Numbered from the stretch's first letter, positions 55,492-64,000 are shown. The stretch is 64,000 nucleotides of DNA from JAGQPD01 sp020426865 (GCA_041399065.1 JAWKTN010000001.1:1-64000); one strand, 5' to 3'. A program made the numbers and translations. The notes: generated by a model not told the origin, from the sequence alone.

Positions 55492-56574
55492 ATGAAGAGT
55501 ATCCGCCTGCAATCGAGTCGCAAGTTACAATTGCCTTCGGGCGTCCTGTCTTTGTCCATTGGACACGACGATCGGACAATGGTCTGCGGTTGCTTGCACG
55601 GCGTGTACCTGATCGACGGTGATCCTAACGACAGGCAGGTCGATCACGTCGAGCGGTTGTATGAACATGAAAGCTACGTCAGTTCGATCGCTTGGCTAGA
55701 CGAGAATCACATAGTATCGGCCGGTTATGACGGCACTCTTCGCTGGTACGATGTAAGTTACAGAACGCCGCTGCGAAGCGTACGTGTGCATGATTTTTGG
55801 TCATGGGACATGAGTGTGTCTCCGGATCGCACGTTGTTGGCATCAGTTACCGGGCAGTACCTTGCGGGGGGCTACAAATACGAGCCGCAACCGGAACGTG
55901 AACCGTCGTTGCAGATCGTGTCGAATGCGACAGGACAAATCGTGCAGAGTTTTTCGCATTTGCCGCCCGTGCAGGCGGTGGCCTGGAGTGACGACGGACG
56001 GTATGTGGCGGCTGGCAATATGATGGGGGACGTGCGCGTCTACAATCTGCACGACGGCCGTACCGTTGCCGATTGGAATACGCCCGACTTTACCAGTTGG
56101 GGAATTATCAAAAGCCACAGCTATCTGGGCGGGATATTTGCCATGCGTTTTACACCAGATGGCGAACATCTGCTGCTGGCCGGCATGGGGCCCATGCGCG
56201 ATCCGATGGCGGGCAACGGCAAGCAATTGTGGCAGCGTTGGCACTGGAACGGCGAGAAGCCAGAACTTTCCGATCAGACTCACAAAGACGAAGCGGGCGA
56301 AGGCTTGATGGAAACGTTGGCCATCCATCCCAGCGGCGAATATTTCGTCATGGGAGGACGCCTGCGCGGCGGACAATGGAACATTGCCCTGTTCGATCTA
56401 GCGAGCGGCGCTAAGATAATCGATGCAAAGACAGATTTCCGAGCGACCGAAGCCGCTTTCACGGCTGACGGAAAGCAGCTCGTCGTCGCCGGTTGCGATG
56501 GCCAGGACAAACGCGACGACCAAGGCAACTTCCAGCCCTTCGGCCGTGTTATTGTGTATGACATATCGTCGTAG
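55492..56574 (+). CDS. WD40-repeat protein
   Basis: A 360-residue beta-propeller protein with repeats such as VSSIAWLDENHIVSAGYDGT, LRWYDV, VQAVAWSDDGRYVAAGNMMG, VRVYNL and LAIHPSGEYFVMGGRLRGG. About six or seven blades can be counted. No signal peptide is clear, which contrasts with the exported PSD and DUF1501 neighbours. WD40 proteins frequently accompany short PSD/DUF1501 pairs in planctomycetes and would supply protein contacts. Role is unknown. Confidence 0.85.
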   Translation: MKSIRLQSSRKLQLPSGVLSLSIGHDDRTMVCGCLHGVYLIDGDPNDRQVDHVERLYEHESYVSSIAWLDENHIVSAGYDGTLRWYDVSYRTPLRSVRVHDFWSWDMSVSPDRTLLASVTGQYLAGGYKYEPQPEREPSLQIVSNATGQIVQSFSHLPPVQAVAWSDDGRYVAAGNMMGDVRVYNLHDGRTVADWNTPDFTSWGIIKSHSYLGGIFAMRFTPDGEHLLLAGMGPMRDPMAGNGKQLWQRWHWNGEKPELSDQTHKDEAGEGLMETLAIHPSGEYFVMGGRLRGGQWNIALFDLASGAKIIDAKTDFRATEAAFTADGKQLVVAGCDGQDKRDDQGNFQPFGRVIVYDISS

Positions 56575-56594
56575 CTCGAATCGGAGAGGTCACG

Positions 56595-58835
56595 CTACTT
56601 CTGCTGCAACGCTTCCCCTTCATGCAAGACGTAGTGGCGGTTCGTTGTCAAATCAGCAAATACCTGTTGCTGTCCGTCGACCGGCCATGTCACTACCAGC
56701 TGTTTGACCGTCATTGTCTCGCCGACGCCTATCAACAATCGAAACGGCCCTTCGCCAAATGTGCCGTTCTGGCCCACAGTGCGGAAGATCGTCCGTTCGA
56801 CCCCATGTTCTTCGATTGTCAGTTTCACCACGGCGCCGATCGCAGCACGGCATGTCTTGTTGCCGACAAGCTGCAAACCGATCCAACGATTCACCGCAAA
56901 GCCAGGATTCTGGAACAATACATCGTAAAACCGATCGCCAGGGACGAAACCACCGAGTTGTTCAAACAGGTCCAGGTCACCGTCATTGTCGATATCACCG
57001 AACGCGACAGCGTGTCCTTTTTGCAGATGGCCCGTGCGACTGGAGATAGTCACGTCCTGGAATCGCTGGCCTTTGATGTTGCGATATAACGCATTGGGCA
57101 TGATTTCGCGGTACTCCGGCCAACCGGTCCCCAGGTAAAAGTCCAAGTAGCCGTCGTTGTCGATATCTGCGAAATTGGCTCCCATCGGATGGTGGGGCTT
57201 GGTAAGGCCTGCCGCCTCCGCCACGTCAATGAACGTGCCGTCATCGGTCGCTTGGTACAACCTTGCCAGTGCCGCAGCCCGATCGAACGGCCGGTCCAGG
57301 TAGGACGCGGCAACTTCCGCCACGCCGCCTGCATAGGCAGACACAAAGATGTCCATACGTCCGTCGTTATTGTAGTCCCAAAACCAACACGTAAAGCTGT
57401 CCAGCGGTTTGGTGACACCCACGTGTTGAGCGACGTCGGTAAACGTCCCGTCAGCGTTGTTTCTGTACAAACGGTTTTCGCCCTGGTAATTGGAAACGTA
57501 CAGGTCGGGATAGCGATCCCCATTCACGTCGCCACTTGTCACCGCTTTGGCCATCCGGTCATTTGTCACTCCCGCCGCGATTGCAATATCGGTGAATGAG
57601 CCGTCGCCATTATTGCGGAATAATTGCGACGGCGCGCGAAGCTGCGGCGTCGATTCGTTCCCGACGTAAACGTCGAGGTCGCCGTCGAGATCAAAATCCA
57701 GCCAAGTCGCCGTCTGCGAGGGGAGGGGAGGGGTCGCCAGGCCCGCCTGAAATGTCACATCGGTAAATGTGGCGTCGCCGTTGTTGCGCAACAGCGAATT
57801 CGGCACTTGCCCCCGTTTGCCAAGCCAACCGCCACGCAATACGTACAAATCGCAATAACCGTCGTTGTTGTAATCGGTATGTGTTACATTCAGCCCACCC
57901 GTGATGCCGCCCAGGCCGCTGACATCCGTTCGGTCGGCGAGTTTCCCTTCAGTGTTCTCGAAGAGCTTCGGTGGACCAGCTGGATCCCAAGTCGTCGTAA
58001 ACAGATCCAAGTCTCCATCCATATCAAAATCCTCGATCACTGCCCCACCTGCGAGGCTGAATCGGGCGACGCCAAGCTCGGCGGCAACGTTGGGAAATAC
58101 CGGCCACTGCTGGTCCGACCCAAGCTTATCAGGATCGATGCGATAACGCGGATCGACGCCATCTGGATACTCACCGACGGTCATCGCACTTAGATTCAGC
58201 AACCAGCACGCCGCCGCCCCTGTATCCGATTCCAGTTCGCCGCGCGCGGCCAGTTCGTCCAATAACGCATCGAACACCACCATCGCCTGACGTGAATACT
58301 GATCCTCACGGTGCTGGCCTTCGCGAGTGATAGGAAACAGGCAACTTGCTCCTGTCGGCGACTGACAGCAATTGTGCGTTTCCGCTTGACGCAGATATGC
58401 CACACCGTAGTCGATCATGAATAGCGTCGCGTGGCCGCGCTGGACCTCGTCGCCGAGCGATTTCAGCAACGATTCTGCCTGCCGATAGTGGTCGATTGCC
58501 GACTCTTCTTGGCCAAGATTCAACTCTGCGCGTGCCAGCGCATAGAGTGCCATCCACCGCTCGAGCGGCCGCTCGATTCCGGCTCGATCGAGAGCCGCCC
58601 GCGCGGTCTCGACTTGATCGCTCCCGACATAGATATCGTGCCGCCGAGCATCGCTGGCAATTTCGGCCAGCACTTCGCGCATGGTGTCGTGACTCAAGAC
58701 ATCCGAGATCGCCACTGGTTCGCGATAGAAAAACCAGACCGCTGCCAACACAACCGCCATCGCGACCAAGGCAAGCAGACCGATTCGCAACATAGCCGCT
58801 GGCCCACTCCGAAAGGAAGCATTGCTGCTGGACAT
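56595..58835 (-). CDS. CRTAC1-like FG-GAP/VCBS protein with ASPIC/UnbV C-terminus
   Basis: A 746-residue protein anchored by an N-terminal hydrophobic segment (LRIGLLALVAMAVVLAAVWF, about 17-37). Residues about 60-210 look TPR-like (ALARAELNLGQEESAIDHYR). Then come FG-GAP/VCBS repeats with DxDxDGxxD calcium loops (DFDMDGDLDLFTT, DYNNDGYCDLYV, DFDLDGDLDVYVG, DVNGDRYPDLYVS, DYNNDGRMDIFVS, DIDNDGYLDFYLG). They form an integrin-like propeller. The ASPIC/UnbV module ends it (AIGAVVKLTIEEHGVERTIF, VVTWPVDGQQQVFADLTTN). Exported and calcium-binding; probable adhesion or surface function. Confidence 0.9.
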   Translation of the reverse strand: MSSSNASFRSGPAAMLRIGLLALVAMAVVLAAVWFFYREPVAISDVLSHDTMREVLAEIASDARRHDIYVGSDQVETARAALDRAGIERPLERWMALYALARAELNLGQEESAIDHYRQAESLLKSLGDEVQRGHATLFMIDYGVAYLRQAETHNCCQSPTGASCLFPITREGQHREDQYSRQAMVVFDALLDELAARGELESDTGAAACWLLNLSAMTVGEYPDGVDPRYRIDPDKLGSDQQWPVFPNVAAELGVARFSLAGGAVIEDFDMDGDLDLFTTTWDPAGPPKLFENTEGKLADRTDVSGLGGITGGLNVTHTDYNNDGYCDLYVLRGGWLGKRGQVPNSLLRNNGDATFTDVTFQAGLATPPLPSQTATWLDFDLDGDLDVYVGNESTPQLRAPSQLFRNNGDGSFTDIAIAAGVTNDRMAKAVTSGDVNGDRYPDLYVSNYQGENRLYRNNADGTFTDVAQHVGVTKPLDSFTCWFWDYNNDGRMDIFVSAYAGGVAEVAASYLDRPFDRAAALARLYQATDDGTFIDVAEAAGLTKPHHPMGANFADIDNDGYLDFYLGTGWPEYREIMPNALYRNIKGQRFQDVTISSRTGHLQKGHAVAFGDIDNDGDLDLFEQLGGFVPGDRFYDVLFQNPGFAVNRWIGLQLVGNKTCRAAIGAVVKLTIEEHGVERTIFRTVGQNGTFGEGPFRLLIGVGETMTVKQLVVTWPVDGQQQVFADLTTNRHYVLHEGEALQQK

Positions 58836-58980
58836 AAGTCTGTGTGATACCGTCGAGAATGAATCTGTTTTCGTAAACCTGGCGTCTCTATCGCGTCTTT
58901 ATGCATCTTCGTGCATCATCGTGCGGCTGTGCCTCCGTGACAAAAGCTGTCGGCGACCGAACGGTGTTGGGTAGCAGTGC

Positions 58981-59946
58981 TTAGTAGGAAGCGCCCGCAA
59001 ACACGTCAACCGGAAGAATCGATCCGTCTGCGTCATACCTTAGCGGCGAGATGCAGGTTTCGCGATGGTAGCCGTCTCCGTCGGGAATTTGAAAACGGTG
59101 ATAGGCGATCACCCAATCATCACCTTTCGGCAGCTTTGCGATCGAATGATGTCCGGCGCCGCGCACCGTCCCCGATTGCTTCAAAATCGGATTGACAGGC
59201 GCTTTCTCATACGGTCCGAGCGGCGAATTCGATGTGCCGTACGCGACCGAATATCGAGGATCGCGGGTATCGAATTCCGACCAGCTAAGGTAATACCGCC
59301 CATTTCGCTTGTGCACAAACGGGCCTTCGTTGTATCCAGGTGGTGTGATGTCGACGACCTGAGCGGCATTGAACGAGACCATATCGTCGTTTAGTTTCAC
59401 AGCCTTACAGCGTCCTTGTCCCCAAAACAGGTAGGCTGCTCCGTCGTTGTCGACGAAGACCATGGGATCGATGCATTGCATGCCGCGGTAGTCGGCAGCG
59501 GCCACCAAAGGTTTTCCCAGCGGGTCACGAAACGGCCCCGTTGGTGTATCGGAAACGGCAACGCCTACGTTCTTGTTCGCGCTGTAGTAATAGTAATATT
59601 TTTCATGATTGCGTGCGATCGCCGGGGCCCATGCGTGAAGGTCAGCCCATGAAAGATCTCGCGGTAAATCGAGAATCACGCCCTCGTCGCGCCAGTCGAC
59701 AAGGTTTTCTGAGGACCAGGCGCGAAACGACGTCGATCGCCAACCTTCCGAGCCGTCGGTCGTAGGATAGATGTAGAACTTCCCGTCGAATACCGCCAAG
59801 TGCGGATCGGCATTCACGCCCGGCAGCACGGCCCGGGGCGGCTCCTCGGCCAACAATAGCCCGGTGGTCGCCGGAAATAGGCAAGCCACAACCAGCAAAG
59901 TCAGCCCGTGATGTTTTTTTCGCTCGTCTGGCTTCTTTCCCATCAT
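58981..59946 (-). CDS. Glycoside hydrolase family 43
   Basis: A 321-residue exported enzyme; signal peptide about 12-33 (HGLTLLVVACLFPATTGLLL). The five-bladed beta propeller shows ADPHLAVFDGKFYIYPTTDG, IDPMVFVDNDGAAYLFWGQG and NEGPFVHKRNGRYYLSWSEF. GAGHHSIAKLPKGDDWVIAY carries a further conserved His. Asp of ADPH and Glu of NEGPF are the expected catalytic pair, with a central Asp in IDPM. It probably cleaves arabinose or xylose side chains, inverting. It diverges from the SDR gene, whose upstream region contains a palindromic repeat. Confidence 0.9.
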   Translation of the reverse strand: MMGKKPDERKKHHGLTLLVVACLFPATTGLLLAEEPPRAVLPGVNADPHLAVFDGKFYIYPTTDGSEGWRSTSFRAWSSENLVDWRDEGVILDLPRDLSWADLHAWAPAIARNHEKYYYYYSANKNVGVAVSDTPTGPFRDPLGKPLVAAADYRGMQCIDPMVFVDNDGAAYLFWGQGRCKAVKLNDDMVSFNAAQVVDITPPGYNEGPFVHKRNGRYYLSWSEFDTRDPRYSVAYGTSNSPLGPYEKAPVNPILKQSGTVRGAGHHSIAKLPKGDDWVIAYHRFQIPDGDGYHRETCISPLRYDADGSILPVDVFAGASY

Positions 59947-60056
59947 GATGATTTCCTCGTGCAGTTATCAGTACTCAGCTCGTGAGCAAGATCCCCAATC
60001 GCGCGATTGTACCACATGCCCCCTACCACTTGAATGCACCACCGAGCCCATGCGGC

Positions 60057-60085
60057 GGCAATACCTCGAGGTTCGAGGTATTGCC
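60057..60085. repeat. Palindromic repeat, 13-bp stem
   Basis: GGCAATACCTCGA, loop GGT, TCGAGGTATTGCC: perfect 13-bp stem, same core as 35921-35949 on the other strand sense. It lies between the divergent GH43 and SDR genes rather than after a stop codon, so a terminator role is doubtful here. Confidence 0.8.
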
Positions 60086-60238
60086 GACACAAGTGCCGCC
60101 ATCGTTGATTGGGCTGATGCTCCCGACATCCTCGATACATACTTGGCGAGCAGACGGAGCGAAGCTACACTGTCGGGGAGATCGAGTAGCGGTTCACGCA
60201 GAATCATCAGTACCACCAAAACACATTATAGCAGATCC

Positions 60239-61075
60239 ATGTCATCATCCAGCGCGCACATTCCACAACGCATGGTCGGAAAGGTCGGCGTTATCACCGG
60301 AAGCACCCAAGGGTTGGGCGAGGCCATCGCTCGGCGGTTCGTCCACGAAGGAATGACGCAGGTGGTGATTACCGGGCGAAACGCGGAACGCGGCGAGTCG
60401 GTTCGTAAGTCGCTGGAGGATTCTGGCGCGCAAGCCGTCTTCGTACAAGCGGATTTGGCCGATATCGGCACCGCGAAGAAACTGATCGGCGCGGCGGACG
60501 ACAACTTTGGCCGTGTCGATGTCCTGGTGAATTCGGCGGCCGTAACCGACCGCAGCACGATCCTCGATACAACTCCCGAATTCTACGATTGGATGACCGC
60601 CGTAAACGTCCGGTCGCCGTTTTTCCTGATCCAGGAAGCGGCCAAGGTCATGCGCCGTGAAAAAATCGCCGGAAGCATCATCAACATACAATCGATGTCC
60701 GCTCACGGCGGACAACCGTTCTTGTGTGTCTACAGCCTAACCAAAGGGGCCATGGCGACGCTCACAAAGAACTCGGCCTTCAGCTTGATGCTCGATCACA
60801 TCCGTGTGAACGGTCTGAATATCGGCTGGATGAATACGGAAGGCGAAGACGTGATCATGAAAAAATACCATGGTGCCAAGGACGGTTGGTTGGATGAGGC
60901 CGTCAAGTCCCAGCCTTTTGGACGATTGGTTGAGCCGGAAGAAATTGGAAGGCTGTGCGCTTATCTGGGCTCCGAAGATAGCGGAATGCTCACCGGTGCC
61001 CTGATCGACTTCGACCAGTCGGTTGATGGCTGTTACGAATACGCGCCCCACCCGTCCGCCCCTGTGTCGGCGTAA
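60239..61075 (+). CDS. Short-chain dehydrogenase/reductase
   Basis: A 278-residue SDR from ATG 60239; the upstream open frame contains the palindrome and shows no family sequence. Rossmann motif GVITGSTQGLGEAIARRF, NSAA at the catalytic Asn region, IINIQSMSAHGG with the catalytic Ser, and YSLTKGA with the Tyr-Lys pair. Ends with a GALIDFDQSVDG tail. It is followed 13 bases later by an HpcH/HpaI-type aldolase gene, implying a shared sugar-acid or keto-acid route. Substrate is unknown. Confidence 0.9.
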   Translation: MSSSSAHIPQRMVGKVGVITGSTQGLGEAIARRFVHEGMTQVVITGRNAERGESVRKSLEDSGAQAVFVQADLADIGTAKKLIGAADDNFGRVDVLVNSAAVTDRSTILDTTPEFYDWMTAVNVRSPFFLIQEAAKVMRREKIAGSIINIQSMSAHGGQPFLCVYSLTKGAMATLTKNSAFSLMLDHIRVNGLNIGWMNTEGEDVIMKKYHGAKDGWLDEAVKSQPFGRLVEPEEIGRLCAYLGSEDSGMLTGALIDFDQSVDGCYEYAPHPSAPVSA

Positions 61076-61088
61076 CAAGGTCTGCCCC

Positions 61089-61922
61089 ATGCGTCCCAAC
61101 CGTCTTCGAGATGCGCTGTGTGCAGACCGACCCACCCTCGGCGTTCGACTTCTCAGCTCCTGGCCAACCATGATCGAACTCGTCGGGCACTCCGGGATGT
61201 TCGATTACGTGGAATTCTCCGGCGAATACGCACCGTACGATCATCTCGTCCTGGAAAACATGGGGCGGGCCATTGAACTGTTCGACCACCTTTCTGGCAT
61301 GGTCAAAATCGAACAAGAATCCCGCATGCACACGGCAACCCGGGCGATTGGGGCCGGGTTTCAATCGGTCCTCTTCGCCGATATTCGCTCCGCCGACGAT
61401 GCTCGACAATGTGTCCGCATGGTCCGCAGCGACCGGCCGCAATCAGACGGGTTGCAAGGCGTTCACATGTTGCGCAGCACCGGCGTTGTGCTCGACGCGG
61501 GCAGCCAGGCTTGGGCCGATGCGTTGGATAACGTGGTGATCGCTCTGATGATCGAAAAACAAAGTGCGATCCAGCAGCTGGACGCGATCTTAGCCGTACC
61601 CGGCGTTGACATGGTGCAGTTCGGCCCGGCCGACTACTCGAACAGCATTGGCCTGACCGGCCAGTTTACACATCCGGACGTCGTGGCGGCGGAACGACAC
61701 ATGATCGAAACGGCGATCAAGAGGAACGTCGCACCCCGAGTCGAATTGAACGACGCCAGCGGCTTCGAACCGTACCTGGAACTGGGCGTCAAGCATTTTA
61801 ACGTAGGCATCGATGTGAAGATTTTTTACGCGTGGCTCCTGCAAGCCGGCACGATCATGCGCAATAAGCTCGGCATGACCATCCCGACGCAACCGCAACG
61901 TCCTACAAGCTACGGCGTCTGA
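61089..61922 (+). CDS. HpcH/HpaI-family aldolase
   Basis: A 277-residue protein from ATG 61089 with AAGG about 8 bases upstream. TIM-barrel motifs: LGVRLLSSWPTMIELVGHSG, FDYVEFSGEYAPYDH, MVKIEQESR (metal-type Glu), GFQSVLFADIRSADDARQCV and VPGVDMVQFGPADYSNSIGL. The GPAD loop and Glu are typical of 2-keto-3-deoxy-glucarate / HpaI-type class II aldolases, which make or split pyruvate adducts. Cotranscribed with the SDR, it probably cleaves a 2-keto-3-deoxy sugar acid. Exact substrate is unknown. Confidence 0.88.
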   Translation: MRPNRLRDALCADRPTLGVRLLSSWPTMIELVGHSGMFDYVEFSGEYAPYDHLVLENMGRAIELFDHLSGMVKIEQESRMHTATRAIGAGFQSVLFADIRSADDARQCVRMVRSDRPQSDGLQGVHMLRSTGVVLDAGSQAWADALDNVVIALMIEKQSAIQQLDAILAVPGVDMVQFGPADYSNSIGLTGQFTHPDVVAAERHMIETAIKRNVAPRVELNDASGFEPYLELGVKHFNVGIDVKIFYAWLLQAGTIMRNKLGMTIPTQPQRPTSYGV

Positions 61923-61957
61923 ACTGCGCCGAGGACATAACGCGAATCGTTCGACTC

Positions 61958-62212
61958 GTGCTTTGTGACACCGAAGAATTAGAGTGTGGTCGTTGGCCAC
62001 CTCCCCCGGACACACACCATGGGGAGCCTGCGGGTTTACTGTCAAAATGGTTGCGTACGAGGCCCCCTCTCCCCCGTCAGGAGTTGCGCAGAACACGCGA
62101 CGTATACATGTCATACGATGTCGCAACTCCTGATGGGGGAGAGGGATGGGGTGAGGGGGCGGGAGCGGCAAATCGGTAGGCCGCGCCCTAATTCTTTGGT
62201 GTCACAAAGCAC
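61958..62212. mobile_element. TIR-bounded MITE-like element, 255 bp
   Basis: Terminal inverted repeats of 25 bp with one mismatch: GTGCTTTGTGACACC then GAAGAATTAG at 61958-61982, and the complement at 62188-62212. Inside is a long palindrome: CCCCCTCTCCCCCGTCAGGA to GTTGCG (62063-62088) pairs with CGCAACTCCTGATGGGGGAG (62122-62145). The palindrome resembles 63657-63739. No transposase; no target duplication seen. Confidence 0.8.
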
Positions 62213-62296
62213 TAGGAGAGCTCAAGCTACGTGCGCCGTGCTAATATATGTTGAAAAGGAAACGACTCTCACAGAAACATAACTCGGAGGTCGGTT

Positions 62297-63574
62297 ATGA
62301 TTACAAATCGACGGAAGTTTCTCCAGTCGCTGGGCAGCGCCACGTTGATGTTGCCGCGGGTCGCGCGAGCAGCGGCCAATGACCGAGTGGCAATTGCGAT
62401 TGTTGGCATCCGCGGTCGCGGCGCTGGCTTGGCTCGAACCTTCGCGACCTTGCCGGACGTTCAAATCACGCACATCTGCGACGTCAACCAACCCCTACTC
62501 GAACCCTTTGCCAAGACCGTCGCCGAATGGACGACCGGGCCGCCGGCCATGGAAACCGACTTGCGACGTGTTCTCGACAATCCATCGGTCGACGCCATCG
62601 TCGTCGCAACGCCGGATCATTGGCATGCATTGGCTACCATCTGGGGATGCCAGGCCGGGAAACATGTCTATGTCGAAAAGCCAGTTTCACACAACGTCTT
62701 CGAAGCCCAGCAAATGGTCGCTGCTGCGCGCAAATATCAACGGCATGTGCAAACGGGAACTCAAAGCCGCAGCGTCGACCACTACCGAGAAGCGATCGAT
62801 CTGCTGCGAAATGGGCGCATCGGGAAAGTGCACATGGCCAAGGCGTGGAACAGCCAATTGCGTCGGCGAGTCGAACCGGTCGCCGACAGTGATGTCCCCG
62901 ACGGCTTGAATTGGAACATGTGGCAAGGTCCAGCACCGGTGAAACCATTCAACGCCAATCGCTTCAGCTACGGTTGGCGATGGTTGTGGGACTATGGTAC
63001 CGGTGATATGGGCAATGATGGTGTCCACGATTTGGATATTGCCCGTTGGGGATTGGGTGTGGAAATCCCCGAGGCGGCAAATTGTACGGGCGACAAGTTG
63101 GTGTTTGCGGGTGACATCCAAGAGACGCCCGATTCACAGTATTGCACGTTTCGGTTTCCCAAGCAGCAGGCGATGCTCGTGTATGAACAACGCCTATGGT
63201 CACCGTATCATCAAGAGGGCCTGGAAAACGGCGTTGCCTTCTATGGTACCGACGGCTACATGGTGATCGGCCGCAAATCGTGGAAGATGGTCGAGAAACG
63301 AAACAACGTAGTCTTTGATCAATCGACGACCTTCAGCGACACACCCCATTGTGCGAATTTTATTGCGGCGATCCGGCATGGCGACGCGTTGAACTGCGAT
63401 ATCGAAGAAGGGTATCGCTCGACGCTACTAGCTCATCTGGGCAACTTGTCGTTTCGAGTTGGCCGGCCGCTGCGGATCAATCCCGATGCGACCGAGATCG
63501 TGAGTGATGCCGAAGCAACCTTGTTGCTAAGGCGACACGGTCGCGACGAGTTTACGATTCCGGATGTGGTTTAA
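62297..63574 (+). CDS. Gfo/Idh/MocA family oxidoreductase, Tat-exported
   Basis: A 425-residue protein; TNRRKFLQSLGSATLMLPRV is a twin-arginine signal. GGAGG lies just upstream of ATG. The NAD(P) domain shows AIVGIRGRGAGLARTF, ATPDHWHALATIWGCQAGKH and YVEKPVSHNVFEAQQMVAAA. The C-terminal domain shows GLNWNMWQGPAPVKPFNANR and GNDGVHDLDIARWGLG. It is a relative of the gene at 16071 but without high similarity. It lies downstream of the SDR/aldolase pair and may share the sugar route; the substrate is unread. Confidence 0.92.
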   Translation: MITNRRKFLQSLGSATLMLPRVARAAANDRVAIAIVGIRGRGAGLARTFATLPDVQITHICDVNQPLLEPFAKTVAEWTTGPPAMETDLRRVLDNPSVDAIVVATPDHWHALATIWGCQAGKHVYVEKPVSHNVFEAQQMVAAARKYQRHVQTGTQSRSVDHYREAIDLLRNGRIGKVHMAKAWNSQLRRRVEPVADSDVPDGLNWNMWQGPAPVKPFNANRFSYGWRWLWDYGTGDMGNDGVHDLDIARWGLGVEIPEAANCTGDKLVFAGDIQETPDSQYCTFRFPKQQAMLVYEQRLWSPYHQEGLENGVAFYGTDGYMVIGRKSWKMVEKRNNVVFDQSTTFSDTPHCANFIAAIRHGDALNCDIEEGYRSTLLAHLGNLSFRVGRPLRINPDATEIVSDAEATLLLRRHGRDEFTIPDVV

Positions 63575-64000
63575 GAATGCGAATCACTCCGGACGATTCT
63601 GAGAGTGCCGTTCGACAGAGTGTTGTCTCGGCTACCGAGCCCTTGGCATTGCCAAGCCCCCTCTCCCCCGTCAGGAGTTGCGCAGAACACGCGACGCACA
63701 CATGTTGTGCGTCGCCGCAACTCCTGATGGGGGAGAGGGATGGGGTGAGGGGGCGGAAGTGGGGCAGACGTTGCCAGCACGTCACGCGTTATCTGCCAAT
63801 ACGAGTGTCACCGAATCTGTCTGTCAGTGCGGCGCGGCAGGGTCAACCCGCGTCGAAAACGACACACGAGTCGTTCGACTCGCCGAGGCCAAGCTTTGCT
63901 CAGTGACCCGCAACCTCGCCGGGTCCGCTGCCGCGGTCATCACGAAACGGCACGCTCGCACAGCGTTGGCGATGATTTGTAAGTGACTCGCGCAGCGTCA
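63575..64000. other. Gene-free end of window
   Basis: Contains the palindrome at 63657-63739 and a small perfect dyad CGAGTCGTTCGACTCG at 63867-63882. No gene is credible before the window ends. Confidence 0.55.
63657..63739. repeat. CCCCCTCTCCCCC palindrome, second copy
   Basis: The left arm 63657-63682 and right arm 63716-63739 match the inner palindrome of the element at 61958. An inner perfect 10-bp stem, GCGACGCACA (63691-63700) with TGTGCGTCGC (63706-63715), has different sequence from copy 1 yet still pairs. This suggests structure is kept. Confidence 0.85.

Noticed and set aside
59945..60238. N-terminal extension of the SDR gene
   Set aside because: Contains the palindromic repeat and no SDR sequence; the Rossmann motif follows soon after 60239.
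1..64000. tRNA, rRNA and riboswitch genes
   Set aside because: No cloverleaf-like stretch, conserved rRNA segment or known aptamer was recognised by eye; a covariance search would be decisive.

Overview
The window looks like chromosomal DNA of a planctomycete, probably a Pirellulales-type or related marine or freshwater lineage. This is an inference from gene content. There are four paired PSD-type (DUF1549/DUF1553) cytochromes and DUF1501 proteins, five intact PEP-CTERM proteins (four of them with dockerin-like DAADYTVWKDNFG repeats), a CRTAC1-like ASPIC/UnbV protein, Tat-type Gfo/Idh/MocA oxidoreductases, a GH29 fucosidase and a GH43 enzyme. The lifestyle suggested is an aerobic saccharolytic heterotroph that degrades (often sulfated or fucosylated) polysaccharides. 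No rRNA, tRNA or CRISPR was recognised.

Layout. 1-3.2 kb: a 22-bp tandem repeat, a 5'-truncated RHS tip carrying an alpha/beta-hydrolase-like effector, a leucine-rich membrane-anchored neighbour and a nested palindromic element. 3.3-5.4 kb: an overlapping SPFH / NAD-kinase-like pair. 5.6-7.8 kb: a decayed PEP-CTERM gene next to an intact, internally duplicated relative. 7.8-12.1 kb: DUF1501 and PSD1 pair 1. 12.3-14.3 kb: a heptahaem lipoprotein with TPRs. 14.3-16.0 kb: a thirteen-copy 125-bp palindromic array. 16-20.7 kb: an oxidoreductase, a PEP-CTERM stub, Sua5 and a fucosidase. 20.9-27.5 kb: a BlaI / M56 (BlaR1-like) / PSD / DUF1501 string with a BlaI-type operator, pair 2. 27.6-36 kb: two copies of a TIR-bounded MITE-like element, a heptahaem cytochrome with a PEP-CTERM partner, a GH25 muramidase and a metzincin protease (both PEP-CTERM), and a kinase stub. 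36-40 kb: pair 3. 40-46 kb: an inositol-monophosphatase-family gene, a small secreted protein, and a patchy island in which a DUF234-type AAA ATPase is flanked by repeated modules and a transposase scrap. 45-51.5 kb: secreted, PEP-CTERM, YiiX-like papain-fold, desaturase and methyltransferase genes and a 34-codon membrane ORF. 51.6-52.2 kb: a 28-bp minisatellite. 52.3-56.6 kb: pair 4 with a WD40 gene. 56.6-63.6 kb: CRTAC1-like, GH43, SDR, HpcH/HpaI aldolase and Gfo/Idh/MocA genes, with another MITE-like element.

How it fits together. The PSD and DUF1501 genes occur in two size classes. Long PSD1 proteins with an extra N-terminal haem motif make up pairs 1 and 3; short ones make up pairs 2 and 4. 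Pair 2 alone sits behind a proteolytic BlaI/M56 sensor system, so its expression is probably signal-controlled. The PEP-CTERM proteins are probably sorted to the cell surface. Glycosidases, SDR, aldolase and oxidoreductases are consistent with uptake and oxidation of unusual sugars. Intergenic DNA is rich in palindromic repeat families: the ATACCTCGAGGT hairpin at four places, CATCATCCTGCC motifs, CCCCCTCTCCCCC hairpins and TIR elements. These mark much of the plasticity of the window.
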